Shown here in pieces: positions 23,226 to 34,439 of a DNA stretch of 64,000 nucleotides. Each line of letters starts with the position of its first letter. Positions within the stretch are counted from its first letter, which is position 1. Under the pieces are notes generated by a model, which did no database searches, was not told where the DNA came from, and saw only the letters and a list, made by a program, of their open reading frames with translations. Position numbers and translations under genes: made by a program. This stretch comes from Dipteris shenzhenensis (taxonomy: Eukaryota > Polypodiophyta > Polypodiopsida > Gleicheniales), in the NCBI GenBank assembly GCA_047967505.1, contig CM106539.1. The stretch is one strand, 5' to 3'.

Positions 23226-24377
23226 AAATGAAGGATGCCTAATAGTTTTTTTTTTTTTGGGGGGGGGTCAAGATTGCCTAATATTTTTCCAAATCATCTT
23301 TTTTCTCTTTTATTTATTGGGAACGACTATTTGGGGCTCAATCTTGTTGAAGCCTAGCTCAAGTGGTTGCCTTTCTTTGTTTACACAATACTTGTTCTTC
23401 TTGGCTCAACTGATTTTTTGTATAGATGTGTGGCTAATGGGGTGTACTGGTGTTCATTATAGAGAAACTTGCTAATCACCAGGAGGGGGCTGATTAGGGG
23501 TAAGAAGTAATGTCATAAGACACAACAAAGTCCTCTTGGCCAAGCACATATTTGGGCTAAACTTACATTGTTTGATCCAATTGCACACCCACATGCACAT
23601 TGAGGCGAAGAGGCCTTTTTGAAATTGAGTTTTGGGTAAACTTCAACAAGCAGCAAGAATAAGACAACAATAATAAAACAACATAGATTATGATTTCACT
23701 TTATTTCATGAGAATGATAATATTTATTTATTTTAGAAAAAATAATATCAATTACCATAGAAAGGGCAAGTACAAGCAACCTCCATTGGGGAGCCAAAAT
23801 ATAGTGTCTACAAAAGGACACATTATAATATAATAGGTGTCCTCTAAAGGAAAAGAACACATACAAGATAGATAAATGCTAATGGGTATAGGGGTAACTG
23901 CTAAAGAATGACCACTTCCATCACGTTGAAGAAGATTCTTCCCTCTACCTTTGATTGCCTCAATGTTCTATCCATCCATGCTCAAGTTCCTTGAAATCCA
24001 ATCGAAATTACTTCCACATATTTGAAAAGATTTGAATAATGTTTGTCCAATAAGCACAAGGGAGAAGGTAGTTCATAATCCCTAGACGTAGCCCTCATGC
24101 ACCATGTAGCTTGCACCCTTTGATTGATTGCTTGCTCCACTGCAACCTACCAAGAACACATTTTGTTACAATGCACTTGTAACTCAGGGAACACTTCTAC
24201 TTCTTGTAAGATGCTTCTTGCATGATGTCTAATATATAATGCTAATTAGGCAACATAACATTGAAATAGAACAATGAGAGATGTGACAAAATAGATTTGA
24301 GTTACTAAGTGAAAGTAATTTTAAAAATTAGATTACAAAATAGCTTTGTTGTTACAGTATAAACTACCAACAAGCAC
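23226..24377. other. Intergenic, nothing recognised
   Basis: No coding homology, LTR or RNA gene seen. The last five bases (AGCAC, 24373-24377) are the left target duplicate of element D. Confidence 0.5.
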
Positions 24378-25025
24378 TATTAAATTACACGGCACAGTGG
24401 AACAAAAACTAAACAAAGAATAGAGATACACAGCAAACTGGAGAGGAAAAAACTTTTCCTTCAATACTGGTGTAGTACAGATGATGGCTCCGTCCACCCG
24501 TGCACTCCCACAGTGGAGCTTAGATGGTGATCTAGACATATAGTAGGTGAAGAGCTACTAGCTGGAAGATCTGCTCTGATCTGATCTGAATGATCTCATA
24601 CAATGGACTGGGGAGGTCACCTCTTTATAGCTATGAGGGCGGTAGTCGGATCAACGTAGTTGGTGGAGTCGAGTAGTTGACCTAGTCGGTGGAACCGACT
24701 AGTCATCCATGAAATATTCAAGGAATATTTCCTATACCATCACCTCGGGGGCTCCCGCCCACGAACCCCCACCAGGAGGGCCAGCGGCCCCCTGGGACCC
24801 CCCAGGCCCCAACAAGAATAAGGGGCTCCCACACAATCACCTTTCTACCATCAACAGTCTCATTGATAGACCTCATCTGACATGCAAGTTTGGATCTATC
24901 TAGTGTCCCGAGCTCACACATGGCTTCTCCTCATATGGGCACCTTACAACTTGAGCACCTTACAACTTGAGCACCTTAGACCACTAGTGTTTACCAGGAG
25001 GGTGGGGCATTGAGCATATCTAACA
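24378..25025 (-). repeat. 3' LTR of element D (648 bp)
   Basis: Minus-strand start TGTTAGATATGCTC at 25025; the other end reads TA instead of TG on the plus strand. It contains minus-strand TATAAAG (24623-24629), a likely TATA box, and two copies of a 26-bp GG(A/T)ACCGACTAG-type repeat near 24650-24710. Confidence 0.92.
24623..24629 (-). promoter_or_regulatory. Likely LTR TATA box (element D, 3' LTR)
   Basis: TATAAAG within GCTATAAAGAGG on the minus strand. The same site is kept in the 5' LTR (33592-33598) and in the D-prime 5' LTR (47872-47878); it is changed to TATAGAG in the D-prime 3' LTR. Confidence 0.55.
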
Positions 25026-25039
25026 CCCCCCCTCAATGT

Positions 25040-25270
25040 CCACCCGTAGGTGAACTAACTTCTCGGCCCAATGCGAAGTCTCTGAAGATGACCCTAAAGC
25101 TTATCCTTCCCGAGTGCCTTGGTGAAGATATCTGCTCCATTTTGCTCTGTTGGATAGTAGACCAATTCCACTATCTCATCCTCGATCAAATCATGCACAT
25201 AGTGATACTGAATCTCTATATGTTTTGTGCATGAAACACTGGAATTTTAGCAATGGACATGCAACTTTGT
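25040..25270 (-). pseudogene. RNase H end of element D pol, first part
   Basis: The minus strand encodes HYVHDLIEDEIVELVYYPT and ADIFTKALG, the C-terminal RNase H of copia pol. It is interrupted at 25270 by insertion of E (CTTTG target) and continues at 31270. Confidence 0.85.
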
Positions 25271-25566
25271 GTTGAGATATCAAGCTCTATCCCCGACATA
25301 TCTCCTGGATGACTATCATTTATGTCACCGCCTATGTTAGTTGTACTCGTGGTGTAGTTAGACTACCACGTATGTTTTGGTTTGGGTTCACATATGAACC
25401 ACGTATTCCAGGGTTTGACATATAGGGTATTTCCCTCTTCTATTGTATTGTTGTTGTGTGCAAAAGTAAAGAAAGGCTTCACCCTCCAACCTTGTGTCCT
25501 CTCTCTTTTGAGTGTTGTGAAGAAAGTTGAACTTGAGTCTCCTATCTCTCTCCCTTATTCTTTACA
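25271..25566 (+). repeat. 5' LTR of element E (296 bp)
   Basis: TGTTGAGATATCAAGC...CTTTACA, followed at once by the primer site. It contains the inverted word pair CGTGGT...ACCACG (near 25350-25371) and GGTTCA...TGAACC (near 25384-25399), possible regulatory palindromes that are also present in H. Confidence 0.95.
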
Positions 25567-25579
25567 TGGTATCAGAGCC
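25567..25579 (+). other. Primer-binding site of element E
   Basis: TGGTATCAGAGCC directly after the LTR, complementary to initiator Met-tRNA. Confidence 0.9.
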
Positions 25580-26144
25580 TTGTTCGTGGTAAGGAGCTCA
25601 AGAAAGCAAGCCAAGTTTGTGGTGTCCTGGTAAGAGGACCAGTGTTGCTTTCCTATTTCGAGTTTGGGAGCAAATCTCTGCAGGTAGCACAGCCAGAATT
25701 GCAGGAGTGCACTGTTTCAGATTGAGAGGCCCTTCGCGGTGTGGCAAGAGCGCAGTATATGCTGTGGGTGAGGGGAAAGCCCTCAGTGACTTTATTTTTC
25801 TGATTTGAGGCCGTTTCGGGGCCCGTTTTGAAGGCGGAAGTTCTTCGCAGGCACTCAGAAAAAGACCCTGTTTTTCGCTGTGTGACCACTACGCGGCTAG
25901 TCGGTGGAAAGGTGCCACAAAAATTGCATCGTATGCCTATGTGCAGAGATATTGGGAGTTGCTGATTCATGCCTATTGCCAGTTGATGCAAAATCGTCAC
26001 TAGGAAGTGACTGTGTGGTGAAATACCACTTTCGTCAGTGTTGCAGATCTGCCCCTGTGAGGCTTTTTGCAGAAGTTTTGCTACTTGCCCTTGTGAGGCA
26101 TTTGCTGTGTTTACAGGTTGCTGTTGCAATTCGTGATTTGTAAA

Positions 26145-27522
26145 ATGTCTGAGAATCTGTCTACCATTGTCAGTGAGAAGCTTGACAAGAACAACTTCCA
26201 AGCATGGAAGTTCAGGATGACAAACTTCCTTATGGGAAAGGGAGTTTGGGATTACATCAGTGGTGAAACTACAGAACCAGTTTTGGGTGCTGCTCCCACT
26301 CCTGCTGAATTGAAGGCCTTTAAAGAATGGCATGAAAAAGCCAGAAAATGCTTGTATTGGCTGTCTGTTAGCATTTCAGATTCTATGATTGTGCACATAC
26401 AGGATGTAGAGACACCTAAGGAGGCATGGGATACATTGGTGAAGCTGTATAGCACAAATACCAAAGCACGAAAGATGCAGCTAAAGCAGGAGTTGCACAA
26501 TGTGCAAAGGAAAAATATGAATATAAATGAGTATTCCTTGAAGGTGAAAGGCCTTGCAGATTCTCTTGCCTCCATTGGAGCACCTGTTGATGATGAGAAC
26601 TTAGTGTCCGTGACCTTGAATGGTCTTGGGAAAGATTATGCACAGTTTCGGACATCCATTGGAGTCCGTGAAACATTTCCTGATTTTCAGGAACTTATTG
26701 CTCTCTTGCTGAGTGAAGAGCAAAGGAATGGTGGTTCAGCCACCTCAACTTCTCAAGAGACTGCTTTCTACTCAAATACAGGTAGAGGCAGGGGTAGAGG
26801 AAGTGGCCGTTTTGGTGGCCGTGCAGGAAATCAGAACCAACAGCAACAACAGGAAAACCAGTCCTATGGAGGAGGACGTGGTAGTTCTAGAGGCAGGGGG
26901 AGCCAAAGAGGCCGTGGTTCATGGCAAAGGAACCAGCAAGTAAATAGCAGCACAGAATGCTATTATTGTGGAAAGCCTGGACACAAGGAGAATACATGCT
27001 ATAAAAAACAGAATGACATCAAAAGTGGGAAGTTGCAGCAAAGCAACTATGCATCATCAAGTGGGCATGGTGACGACAGAAATGAGCACCTTTTTGTGAT
27101 GCAGCATATGGTTAACTCCATGTCAGGAGATGCTGCAGCTTGCAATGATGTTTGGTATGTTGATTCAGGTGCCTCTAACCACATGACCAGTCATGATGAG
27201 TGGTTTCATGATGTTAGAAATTTGGATAAGCCAGGTTATGTTGAAACAGGTGATGATACTGCGCACCCAATTACGCAGGTTGGTAAAGTGCCATTGGCTA
27301 TGCAGGATGGCAAAACAAAGTACTTGGCAGATGTACTTCATGTTCCAAAAATCACTAAGAACCTGGTTTCAGTTGGCCAGATGGTTGAGCAAGGTCTGCA
27401 GGTTAGATTTAATCCTGATGGATGCTTCGTTGAGGACTTGAAAAATAAGTGCCGCTTGGTTGCGAAAGGCAACAAAAATGGCAGAATGTTCACCTTGGAT
27501 GTTGATATGCCTGAGGTGAAAG
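26145..27522 (+). pseudogene. Gag, protease and start of integrase region of element E
   Basis: ATG 26145 starts MSENLSTIVSEKLDKN. The copia Gag core FQAWKFRMTNFLMGKGVWDY, a Gly/Arg/Gln tract, the knuckle CYYCGKPGHKENTC (26959-27000) and the protease WYVDSGASNHMT (near 27150) are all intact. The frame is open up to the MITE at 27523 and would continue in the same phase after it; stops inside the MITE end translation at 27617. Confidence 0.93.
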
Positions 27523-27777
27523 CTCGGGGGGGTCACTCATCATATGTAACCCTATCACGTGAGTTCAACAGAAGGATATTTTTTATTTCTAAAATTTACA
27601 GAAATAAATATACATAAGGGACTATTTAAAATAGTTTTGGAAAAAATTTACAGATTTGTATAGAAAGGGGGTACATTTTATTAATGAAAAAATTCACAGA
27701 TAAGGGATTTTAAATATAGGCCTTGAACGCACGTGATATAGAGGGTTTATACATAGTGACCCCCCTGAGGGTGAAAG
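27515..27777 (+). mobile_element. 247-bp MITE, copy 1, with 8-bp target duplication
   Basis: The element proper is 27523-27769. Ends are CTCGGGGGGGTCACT and its inverse (one mismatch at the right end). Inner parts of the ends also match inversely (CACGTGAGTTCAA versus CACGTGCGTTCAA). The 8-bp duplication GGTGAAAG is at 27515-27522 and 27770-27777. No coding capacity. The interior is AT-rich with several TTTACAGAT-like words. About five differences from copy 2. Confidence 0.95.
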
Positions 27778-29470
27778 CTGCTATGTTTGCGCATGGGAGA
27801 GGTGTCATTGCAAATATTGAGATATGGCACAAGCGCATTGGGCATGTGAATATACAAAGGCTGAAATCTATGCAAACGAAAAACATTGTTGCAGGTTTGC
27901 CTAAATTCAGAGTTGAGGGAATGCAAAAGGTATGTGAAGCATGCCAAATGGGTAAGCAGGCCAGACATGCATTTACCAAAAATGCTAAGGTGAGCAGAAG
28001 ACCTTTGGAAGTGATCCATTCAGATGTTTGGACAACCAAAGCTGCTTCTATTGGTGGATGCCATTATTATGTGACGTTTATTGATGACTACACTAGGAAG
28101 GTGTGGATTTATTTTATGAAGCACAAAAGTGAAGTGTTCAGCCATTTCAAGGCTTTTAAGGCCATGGTTGAAACAGAAAAAGGTGTGCATATTAAAGTGC
28201 TAAGATCTGATGGAGGGGGAGAGTACTTTTCAGAAGAATTTTGTGAATATCTGAAAGAACAGGGAATTCAAAGGAAGTACTCATGCAGGTCTACCCCTCA
28301 GCAGAATGGGGTTGCAGAAAGGAAGAACAGGCATATTGCAGAAGTAGGACGGGCGATCCTAAATGAGAAAAACATGCCTGATTATTTTTGGGCTGAAGCA
28401 GTAGCAACTGCTGTTTATATTATGAACAGAACTCCCACTACAGCTGTCCATGGCATGACGCCTGAAGAAATGTATACAGGCCAAAAACCAGATATTTTTC
28501 ACTTGAAGGTATTTGGTTGCATAGCGTATGTTCATGTTTCTGATGAGAAGAGAACCAAGCTGGATCCAAAGGCAAAAAAATGCATCTTTATTGGATATGC
28601 TCAGCACCAAAAAGGGTATCGCTGTTATAACCCTTCCACCCGCAAAATGCAAGTGAGCAGAGATGTTGTTTTTTATGAAATGAGCAGCTGGTATGCACCA
28701 ACTGTTATGGTAGGAGATGCAGATGCAGGAAATGGGAATGCTGCAATAAATGCAGAGCAGCAATCTCAAGCCTTGAGTGGACCCAGAGAGTCCTCTACTA
28801 GTGGATCTAATGCATGGACAGGGAGATTGAGATCTAGTGAATCGTCACATGGCAGTCCTGATAGTGTTGTGCAGGTATCACATAAGGGAAAAGAAAAAGT
28901 GGACCATACTCCAGTGCTTGATGTGTCTGCTGGTAGCTCTCATGTTGATGGAGAGTCAAGCGGCTCTGAAATGAGCCTTGATGAGGAACTTGGGATTCCT
29001 TCTGTTGTTACACCTGGTGCAAGGAAAAGCAGGCATGATTTAAAGACTCCTGCAACTGATCCAGTTGTACGGAGGTCCACTCGTATTAAGTATCCAGTTG
29101 ACAGGCTGAGATATGATGGGTATACAGCACATCACTATGCTTATATGGTCAAGGTTCTAGAGGAGCCAGAGCCCACATGTTTTGAGGATGCAGCAGGGCA
29201 TAAAAATTGGGAAGCAGCTATGGATGAAGAGATGGCTGCCTTGGATGCAAACCACACTTGGGATTTGATGCCTTTGCCTCATGATAAGAAGGCTATTGGC
29301 TGCAAGTGGGTTTACAAAGTAAAGCACAATGCTGATGGGTCTGTTAGCAGGTACAAGGCAAGATTGGTTGCCAAAGGTTTTGCGCAGACATATGGAATTG
29401 ACTATGAGGAAACTTTCAGCCCAGTTGCAAGGATGGCAACCGTGAGAGCAGTAATTGCTATGGCTGCTGC
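27778..29470 (+). pseudogene. Integrase and start of RT of element E
   Basis: Open frame with [12 protein letters not shown] and CEACQMGKQ (zinc-binding HHCC), [22 protein letters not shown] and NGVAERKNR (D,D-35-E), then the variable linker and the first RT block [23 protein letters not shown]. It is interrupted at 29470 by MITE copy 2 within the AMAAAKGW segment. Confidence 0.93.
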
Positions 29471-29725
29471 CTCGGGGGGGTCACTCATCATATGTAACCC
29501 TATCACGTGAGTTCAACAGAAGGATATTTTTTATTCCTAAAATTTACAGAAATAAATATACATAAGGGACTATTTAAAATAGTTTTGGAAAAAATTTACA
29601 GATTTGTATAGAAAAGGGGTACATTTTATTAATGAAAGAATTTACAGATAAGGGATTTTAAATATAGGCCTTGAACGCACGTGATATAGAGGGTTTATAC
29701 ATAGTGACCCCCCCGAGGCTGCTGC
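29463..29725 (+). mobile_element. 247-bp MITE, copy 2, with 8-bp target duplication
   Basis: The element proper is 29471-29717, in the same orientation as copy 1. Ends CTCGGGGGGGTCACT are perfect inverse matches. The duplication GCTGCTGC is at 29463-29470 and 29718-29725. It differs at only about two positions from copy 3 in element H. Confidence 0.95.
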
Positions 29726-31010
29726 AAAGGGATGGTCTTTGCATCAGATGGATGTGAAAAATGCCTTCTTGCATGGTGATTTGCAGGAGGAGGTTTATAT
29801 GATGCAGCCAGAAGGTTATGAGGATAAAGCACACCCCGATTTTGTATGCAGGTTGCGCAAAGCCTTGTATGGCTTAAAACAGGCGCCGAGGGCATGGTCA
29901 GACAAGATAGGGCAATATCTTGTCACTATTGGATTTCAGATTTCCAATTCAGATTTTTCACTTTATGTGAAAAGGACAAACAGAGGGATTGTGCTTATAG
30001 TCATCTATGTTGATGACTTGATTATTACAGGTGATAGTGATGTAGACATTAATGAAGTGAAGCTACTGTTGAAGCAAAAATTTGAGATGAAGGATTTGGG
30101 AGAGCTGCGTTACTTCTTGGGCATTGAGGTTATTAGATCCCCGAGTGGGATATGGCTGTTGCAAAGGCAATACAGTTTGGACATGCTGTCCAAATATGGG
30201 ATGACAGGCTGTAAGCCTATTTCTGTTCCATTGGAGCAGAATGTGAAGCTCAATGCAGAGGCAAGTGAGCTTCTTGAAGATATTACTATGTACAGGCGCA
30301 TAGTAGGTAGCTTGATTTACATGACTATAACCAGACCAAATTTGAGCTATGCTGTGGGGCTGGTGAGTCAGTTTATGCAGGCACCGAGGAAGCCACATTT
30401 GGATGCGGCTAGGCGCATACTGTGGTATGTGAAGTCCACATTGCATTATGGACTGTTTTATGAAGCTGGGTGTGCATTATAGGTACATGGATACACAGAT
30501 GCTGACTGGGCTGGTAGTGTCTCAGACAGGAGATCTACTAGTGGTTTTATGTTTTCCCTTGGGAGTGGTGCCATCAGTTGGAGCAGCAAGAAGCAGCCAA
30601 CAGTTGCCTTGTCGAGCACAGAGGCTGAGTACAGGGGTGCAGCAATGGCTGCATGTGAGGTAGCTTGGTTACGGAAGCTACTTGCAGATATGGGACAGTC
30701 AGTTCATGCAGCAGTTGTCATTCATTGTGACAACATTAGCAGCATCATGCTTGCTAATAACCCAGTTTATCATGCTAGAACGAAGCACATTGAGGTGCAT
30801 TATCACTTTGTGAGAGAGAAGGTTCTAGCTGGTGAGATTGATCTTGTCTATGTCAGCACTGAGGAGCAGGTGGCTGATATCTTTACGAAGGCATTGGGTA
30901 CCGAGAAGCTTCGCAGATTTAGGAGCTTGCTTGGTGTACGTGAGATGGATTTGAGCTTGAGGGGGAGTGTTGAGATATCAAGCTCTATCCCCGACATATC
31001 TCCTGGATGA
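29726..31010 (+). pseudogene. RT and RNase H of element E
   Basis: RT blocks [29 protein letters not shown] and YVDDLIITGDS, then RNase H with [18 protein letters not shown] and [13 protein letters not shown], and the end ADIFTKALG. One TAG at 30480-30482 replaces the CAG present in H (after GCAL). The normal stop is at 31008-31010. Confidence 0.93.
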
Positions 31011-31264
31011 CTATCATTTATGTCACCGCCTATGTTAGTTGTACTCGTGGTGTAGTTAGACTACCACGTATGTTTTGGTTTGGGTTCACATATGAACCAC
31101 GTATTCTAGGGTTTGACATATAGGGTATTTCCCTCTTCTATTGTATTGTTGTTGTGTGCAAAAGTGAAGAAAGGCTTCACCCTCCAACCTTGTGTCCTCT
31201 CTCTTTTGAGTGTTGTGAAGAAAGTTGAACTTGAGTCTCCTATCTCTCTCCCTTATTCTTTACA
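30968..31264 (+). repeat. 3' LTR of element E (297 bp)
   Basis: Preceded by the polypurine tract GAGGGGGAG. Two substitutions and one base longer than the 5' LTR. Confidence 0.95.
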
Positions 31265-31269
31265 CTTTG

Positions 31270-31675
31270 ATTGTCACACCTCAGCATACTTTCCTCATCC
31301 TCTTGCACTCGCATGTGCCATAAGGTCCTCCTCAGCCACATTGCTTCACATGTAGCAAAACATGCTGCCTTGTACTCAGCCTCGGTAGAAGACAATGTTA
31401 CTGTTGGTTGTTTCTTACTGATACAAGAGAAGATACCTGAACCTAAAGAGAAACAATATCCAAAAACTGATTTCCTAGAATCAACATCTCCAGCCCAATC
31501 TGAGTCACAATGACCAGCCAAGGAAGTGCCTATACCATAGGTGATGCCATAATCAAGAGTGCCCTTCACATACCTGAGCACCCGCATCCCTGCATTCCAA
31601 TGATTATCTCGGGGCTTATTTGAGAACCTGCTCAAAACGCCAATAGAAAAACTGATGTCCACAGTCTGGTGTTAC
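31270..31675 (-). pseudogene. RNase H region of element D pol, second part
   Basis: The minus strand encodes ISFSIGVLSRFSNKPRDNHW, LRYVKGTLDYGITY, HCDSDWAGDVDSRKS and [18 protein letters not shown], continuous with 25270 when E is removed. It ends abruptly near 31675, where about 1.9 kb present in D-prime is missing. Confidence 0.9.
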
Positions 31676-33275
31676 ACAACTCTAGAGGAGTGTTTGCTCT
31701 ATTCTTGTTTTCTTGTAGGAATGCCTTTCTTTATTGCTTGCCCATCATGCAAGCGTCACATGGTTCTTTGATTTCTGCGACTGCAGGTAAGTGAGCAACC
31801 ATACCTTGCTTCTGCATCTCCTTCAACACTGCAAATCCAATGCGGCCAAATCTTTCATGCCAAAGTCTACTTGTGCCCCTGCTTGTGCCCACTCCAAGGG
31901 TGGCTGTAAGAGCACTTAGATCATACAAGTTGTTCCTCCTTACTCCTGTGCCAACAAGATTGCCTGCACTATCCAAAATTTTTGGTCCCGTCTTGTTGAA
32001 CCTCACCGCATGGTCAAAGTTACTTATGGAAGCAACTGATAACAAATTTCTCTTGATTTGTGGAACATACAGCACATTAGATAGTTTCTTAACATCTCCA
32101 TTTACAGAAATAAATAAAACCATACCTGTACCCTCAACAGGGCATTTTGCGTTATTACCAACCGTCATGATGATGGGTTCCTATAGAAACTACATGGAAC
32201 AATATAGACCCTTCTTGCAGGTCATGTGATGGGAGGCACCACTATCCAAAACCCATGAATCAGTGGTTGAAGCTTCTTGAACTGAGGAACACTCTTCCTC
32301 AATGGCCATAAATAGATCCAACTTTGCTTCCACTGTGTTAGTTGTCTCTTTCCCCTTATCTGTCTTCTTCAGGATACCATTCTTTTCATCTGCTTTCTTG
32401 ACCCAGCAATCTGCAATCATATGGCCCTTCTTCTTGCAGTAGAAGCATTCTCCCTGAAACTTCTTCTTGTCGCCCTTCTTTTTGTTGTCACCACTAGTAG
32501 AGGACTCACCTTTGGTGGAGGAACCACCTTTGCCTTTCGCAGTGGTAGAGAAAGCAGCATCCCCATTGCCGCCTCCATCTCGAGCTTTAAGCCTCAATTC
32601 CTCCTCCATAAGTAAAGCACATAACTCCTCAAATGACAATGGTTGGGGTCTCACCTGAGTGTTAAGTGATGTTACCAATCCATCAAACCATGGTGGACAT
32701 ATCCGGAGACACCGCTGAGCTAGATCTTTGCTAGTCTTCTGCATCCCAGCACCAGCCATCTGGTTACACAGATTTTTGATTCGGGTTATGAACACCTCTG
32801 TAGTCTCTCCTTCATTAAACTTCTCAGTTGCGAGCTGATTCTCTAGGTTCTGAATCCTTGTTTGATTCTGCGTCTCATACTAACTCTTCAATATGTTCCA
32901 AGCCACACTTGCCTTAGATGTATGCTAAATCAAGGTCAAAACACTATCACTAGTACTTGTAACCAGGGCACACAAAGCATCTGTGTTCCTGCATTTCCAA
33001 GGTCGTAGAAGGTCGGCATTAGGAGGTATCATACTCCCCGGATATGTTAGGTCGGGGGTTCCTAGTGTTTCTAGGTCAGTAGTCCCCAGTACTGTCTCCA
33101 GAAGCTCATATGAATCCAGAATAGCAGTAATTTTAAACTTCCACAGAGTGTAGTTCATACCATCTAGCTTGCCTTCAGTGAAGGCAGGTGGGCGAATTCT
33201 CAATGCCTGGATTGTTGGTGTAGTAGAAGCTACTGAACTCGAGCCACTTCCTGTTGAGCTGCTTCCTCTTGCCAT
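31676..33275 (-). pseudogene. Gag, protease and pre-integrase region of element D
   Basis: Gag ATG near 33275 (MARGSSSTG), then LDGMNYTLWKFKITAILDSYELL, a stop near 32925, Gag core to 32600, knuckle CFYCKKKGHMIADC (near 32440), protease VLDSGASHHMT (near 32250), then two TAG stops at 32190-32192 and 32181-32183 where D-prime has CAG codons. The pre-integrase LWHERFGRIGF and CDACMMGKQ end at a further stop near 31740. Integrase core and RT are absent. Confidence 0.9.
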
Positions 33276-33336
33276 CACTCTGTATGCTGTTGAAGCCCTC
33301 GCCTCTCTTCTATTCTTCGATCCTTAGAGCTGCCTG

Positions 33337-33349
33337 GGCTCTGATACCA
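33337..33349 (-). other. Primer-binding site of element D
   Basis: TGGTATCAGAGCC on the minus strand, directly inside the 5' LTR. Confidence 0.88.
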
Positions 33350-33962
33350 TGTTAAATTACATGGCGTAGCAGAATAGAAACTGAACAAAGAATAGAGAGT
33401 ACACAACAAACTAGAGAGGAACAAACTTTTCCTTTAATACTGATGTAGTACAGATGATGGCTGCGTCCACCCGTGCACTCCCTTATTGGAGCTTAGATGG
33501 TGACCTAGACAGATACTAGGTGAAGAGCTACTAGCTCAAAGATCTGATCTCATCTGAACTGATCTGATACAATGGATTGGGGAGGTTGCCTCTTTATAGC
33601 TATGAGGGTAGTAGTTAACGTAGTTGGTGGAGTCGACCAGTCGACCCAGATAGTGGAACCGACTAGTCGTCCATGGGATATTCAAGGAATATTCCCTATA
33701 TTGTCACCTCGGGGTCTCCCACCCTTGAACCCCCACCAAGGGGGCTAGCGGCCCCTTGGGACCCCCTAGGCCTGAGCAAGAATAAGGGGCTCCCACACAA
33801 TCACCTTTCTACCATCGACGGTCTCATTGATAGACCTCATCTGACATGCAAGTCAGGATCCATCTAGTGTCCCGGGCTCATCCTCATATGGGGGCCTTAC
33901 AACTTGAGCACCTTAGACCACTGGTGATTACTAGGAGGGTGGGGCATTGAGCATATCTAACA
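33350..33962 (-). repeat. 5' LTR of element D (613 bp)
   Basis: TG...CA ends intact. It differs from the 3' LTR by many substitutions and several indels, so D is much older than E. TATAAAG on the minus strand at 33592-33598. Confidence 0.92.
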
Positions 33963-33967
33963 AGCAC

Positions 33968-34439
33968 CACATTGTAGGAGAATCTTGCAATGGAGCCATG
34001 AGAGGGTTAGAAAAGCGACGAAAAATAATTATGGTGAGAAGAAAAAGGATTCAGGGGTTAGAAAGTGATTAGGCGAGAAGAATGATTGAGGCATTGGAAA
34101 GTGACTGTGGTGAGTAGAAGAAGGATTCAAGGGTTGGAAAGGGATTTTGGTGCATATGCATGGTTTGGGGGAAGGTTTGGAAGGGTTTCTGGTCATTTTT
34201 GGCACTTTTGAAAATTTTCAAATTTTTGGGGGGAGTAGTACCCGCGAGATATTTGTAGGAGCGGGGACCACCTTGGGGTATAAAGAGGGTGGATTTCTTC
34301 CACATGGTGGGGATCCTCCAAGTGGGAGAGAAAGGTGCACTTCTTGGGACCACCAAAGCCTAGGGAGGTGTACTTTTTTTGACTCATATGTTGGTGATGG
34401 GACCCTTTATAGACCTTATTAGTTCTTAATCCATTTTGC
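33968..34439. other. Flank of element D with short degenerate repeats
   Basis: A GAAGGATTCA(A/G)GGGTTGGAAAG(T/G)GATT-type unit of about 45 bp recurs between 34040 and 34150. The rest is not recognised. It may be subterminal sequence of the neighbouring CACTA relic. Confidence 0.4.

Larger units (their letters stand above)
25271..31264 (+). mobile_element. Ty1/copia element E, young, nested in D
   Basis: Plus-strand element of 5,994 bp with LTRs 25271-25566 and 30968-31264 and target duplication CTTTG (25266-25270 and 31265-31269). The LTRs differ by two substitutions and one single-base indel, so insertion is recent. Gag-pol is colinear with H but is split by two 247-bp MITEs, and one CAG-to-TAG stop lies at 30480. 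Apart from these it would be one long frame. Confidence 0.96.
24378..33962 (-). mobile_element. Ty1/copia element D, host of element E
   Basis: Minus-strand copia with LTRs 24378-25025 and 33350-33962 and target duplication AGCAC at 24373-24377 and 33963-33967. Without E it is about 3.6 kb, short for the family, because roughly 1.9 kb between RNase H and integrase is missing (join near 31675). The related D-prime keeps that section. Both flanks of E join cleanly in the RNase H coding region. Confidence 0.92.

Noticed and set aside
22113-23475. Several 60-140 residue ORFs on both strands
   Set aside because: Read-outs of the palindromic repeat; the same peptide motifs recur in each arm.
25653-26333. 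226-residue minus-strand ORF, repeated as 241 residues at 54429-55154
   Set aside because: It lies antisense to the leader and gag start of E and H and is conserved only because the elements are nearly identical. No recognisable domain.
27523-27769. MITE as a spliced intron that would preserve gag-pol
   Set aside because: The plausible donor (near 27546) and acceptor (near 27756) would leave 44 extra bases including the target duplicate, not a multiple of three.
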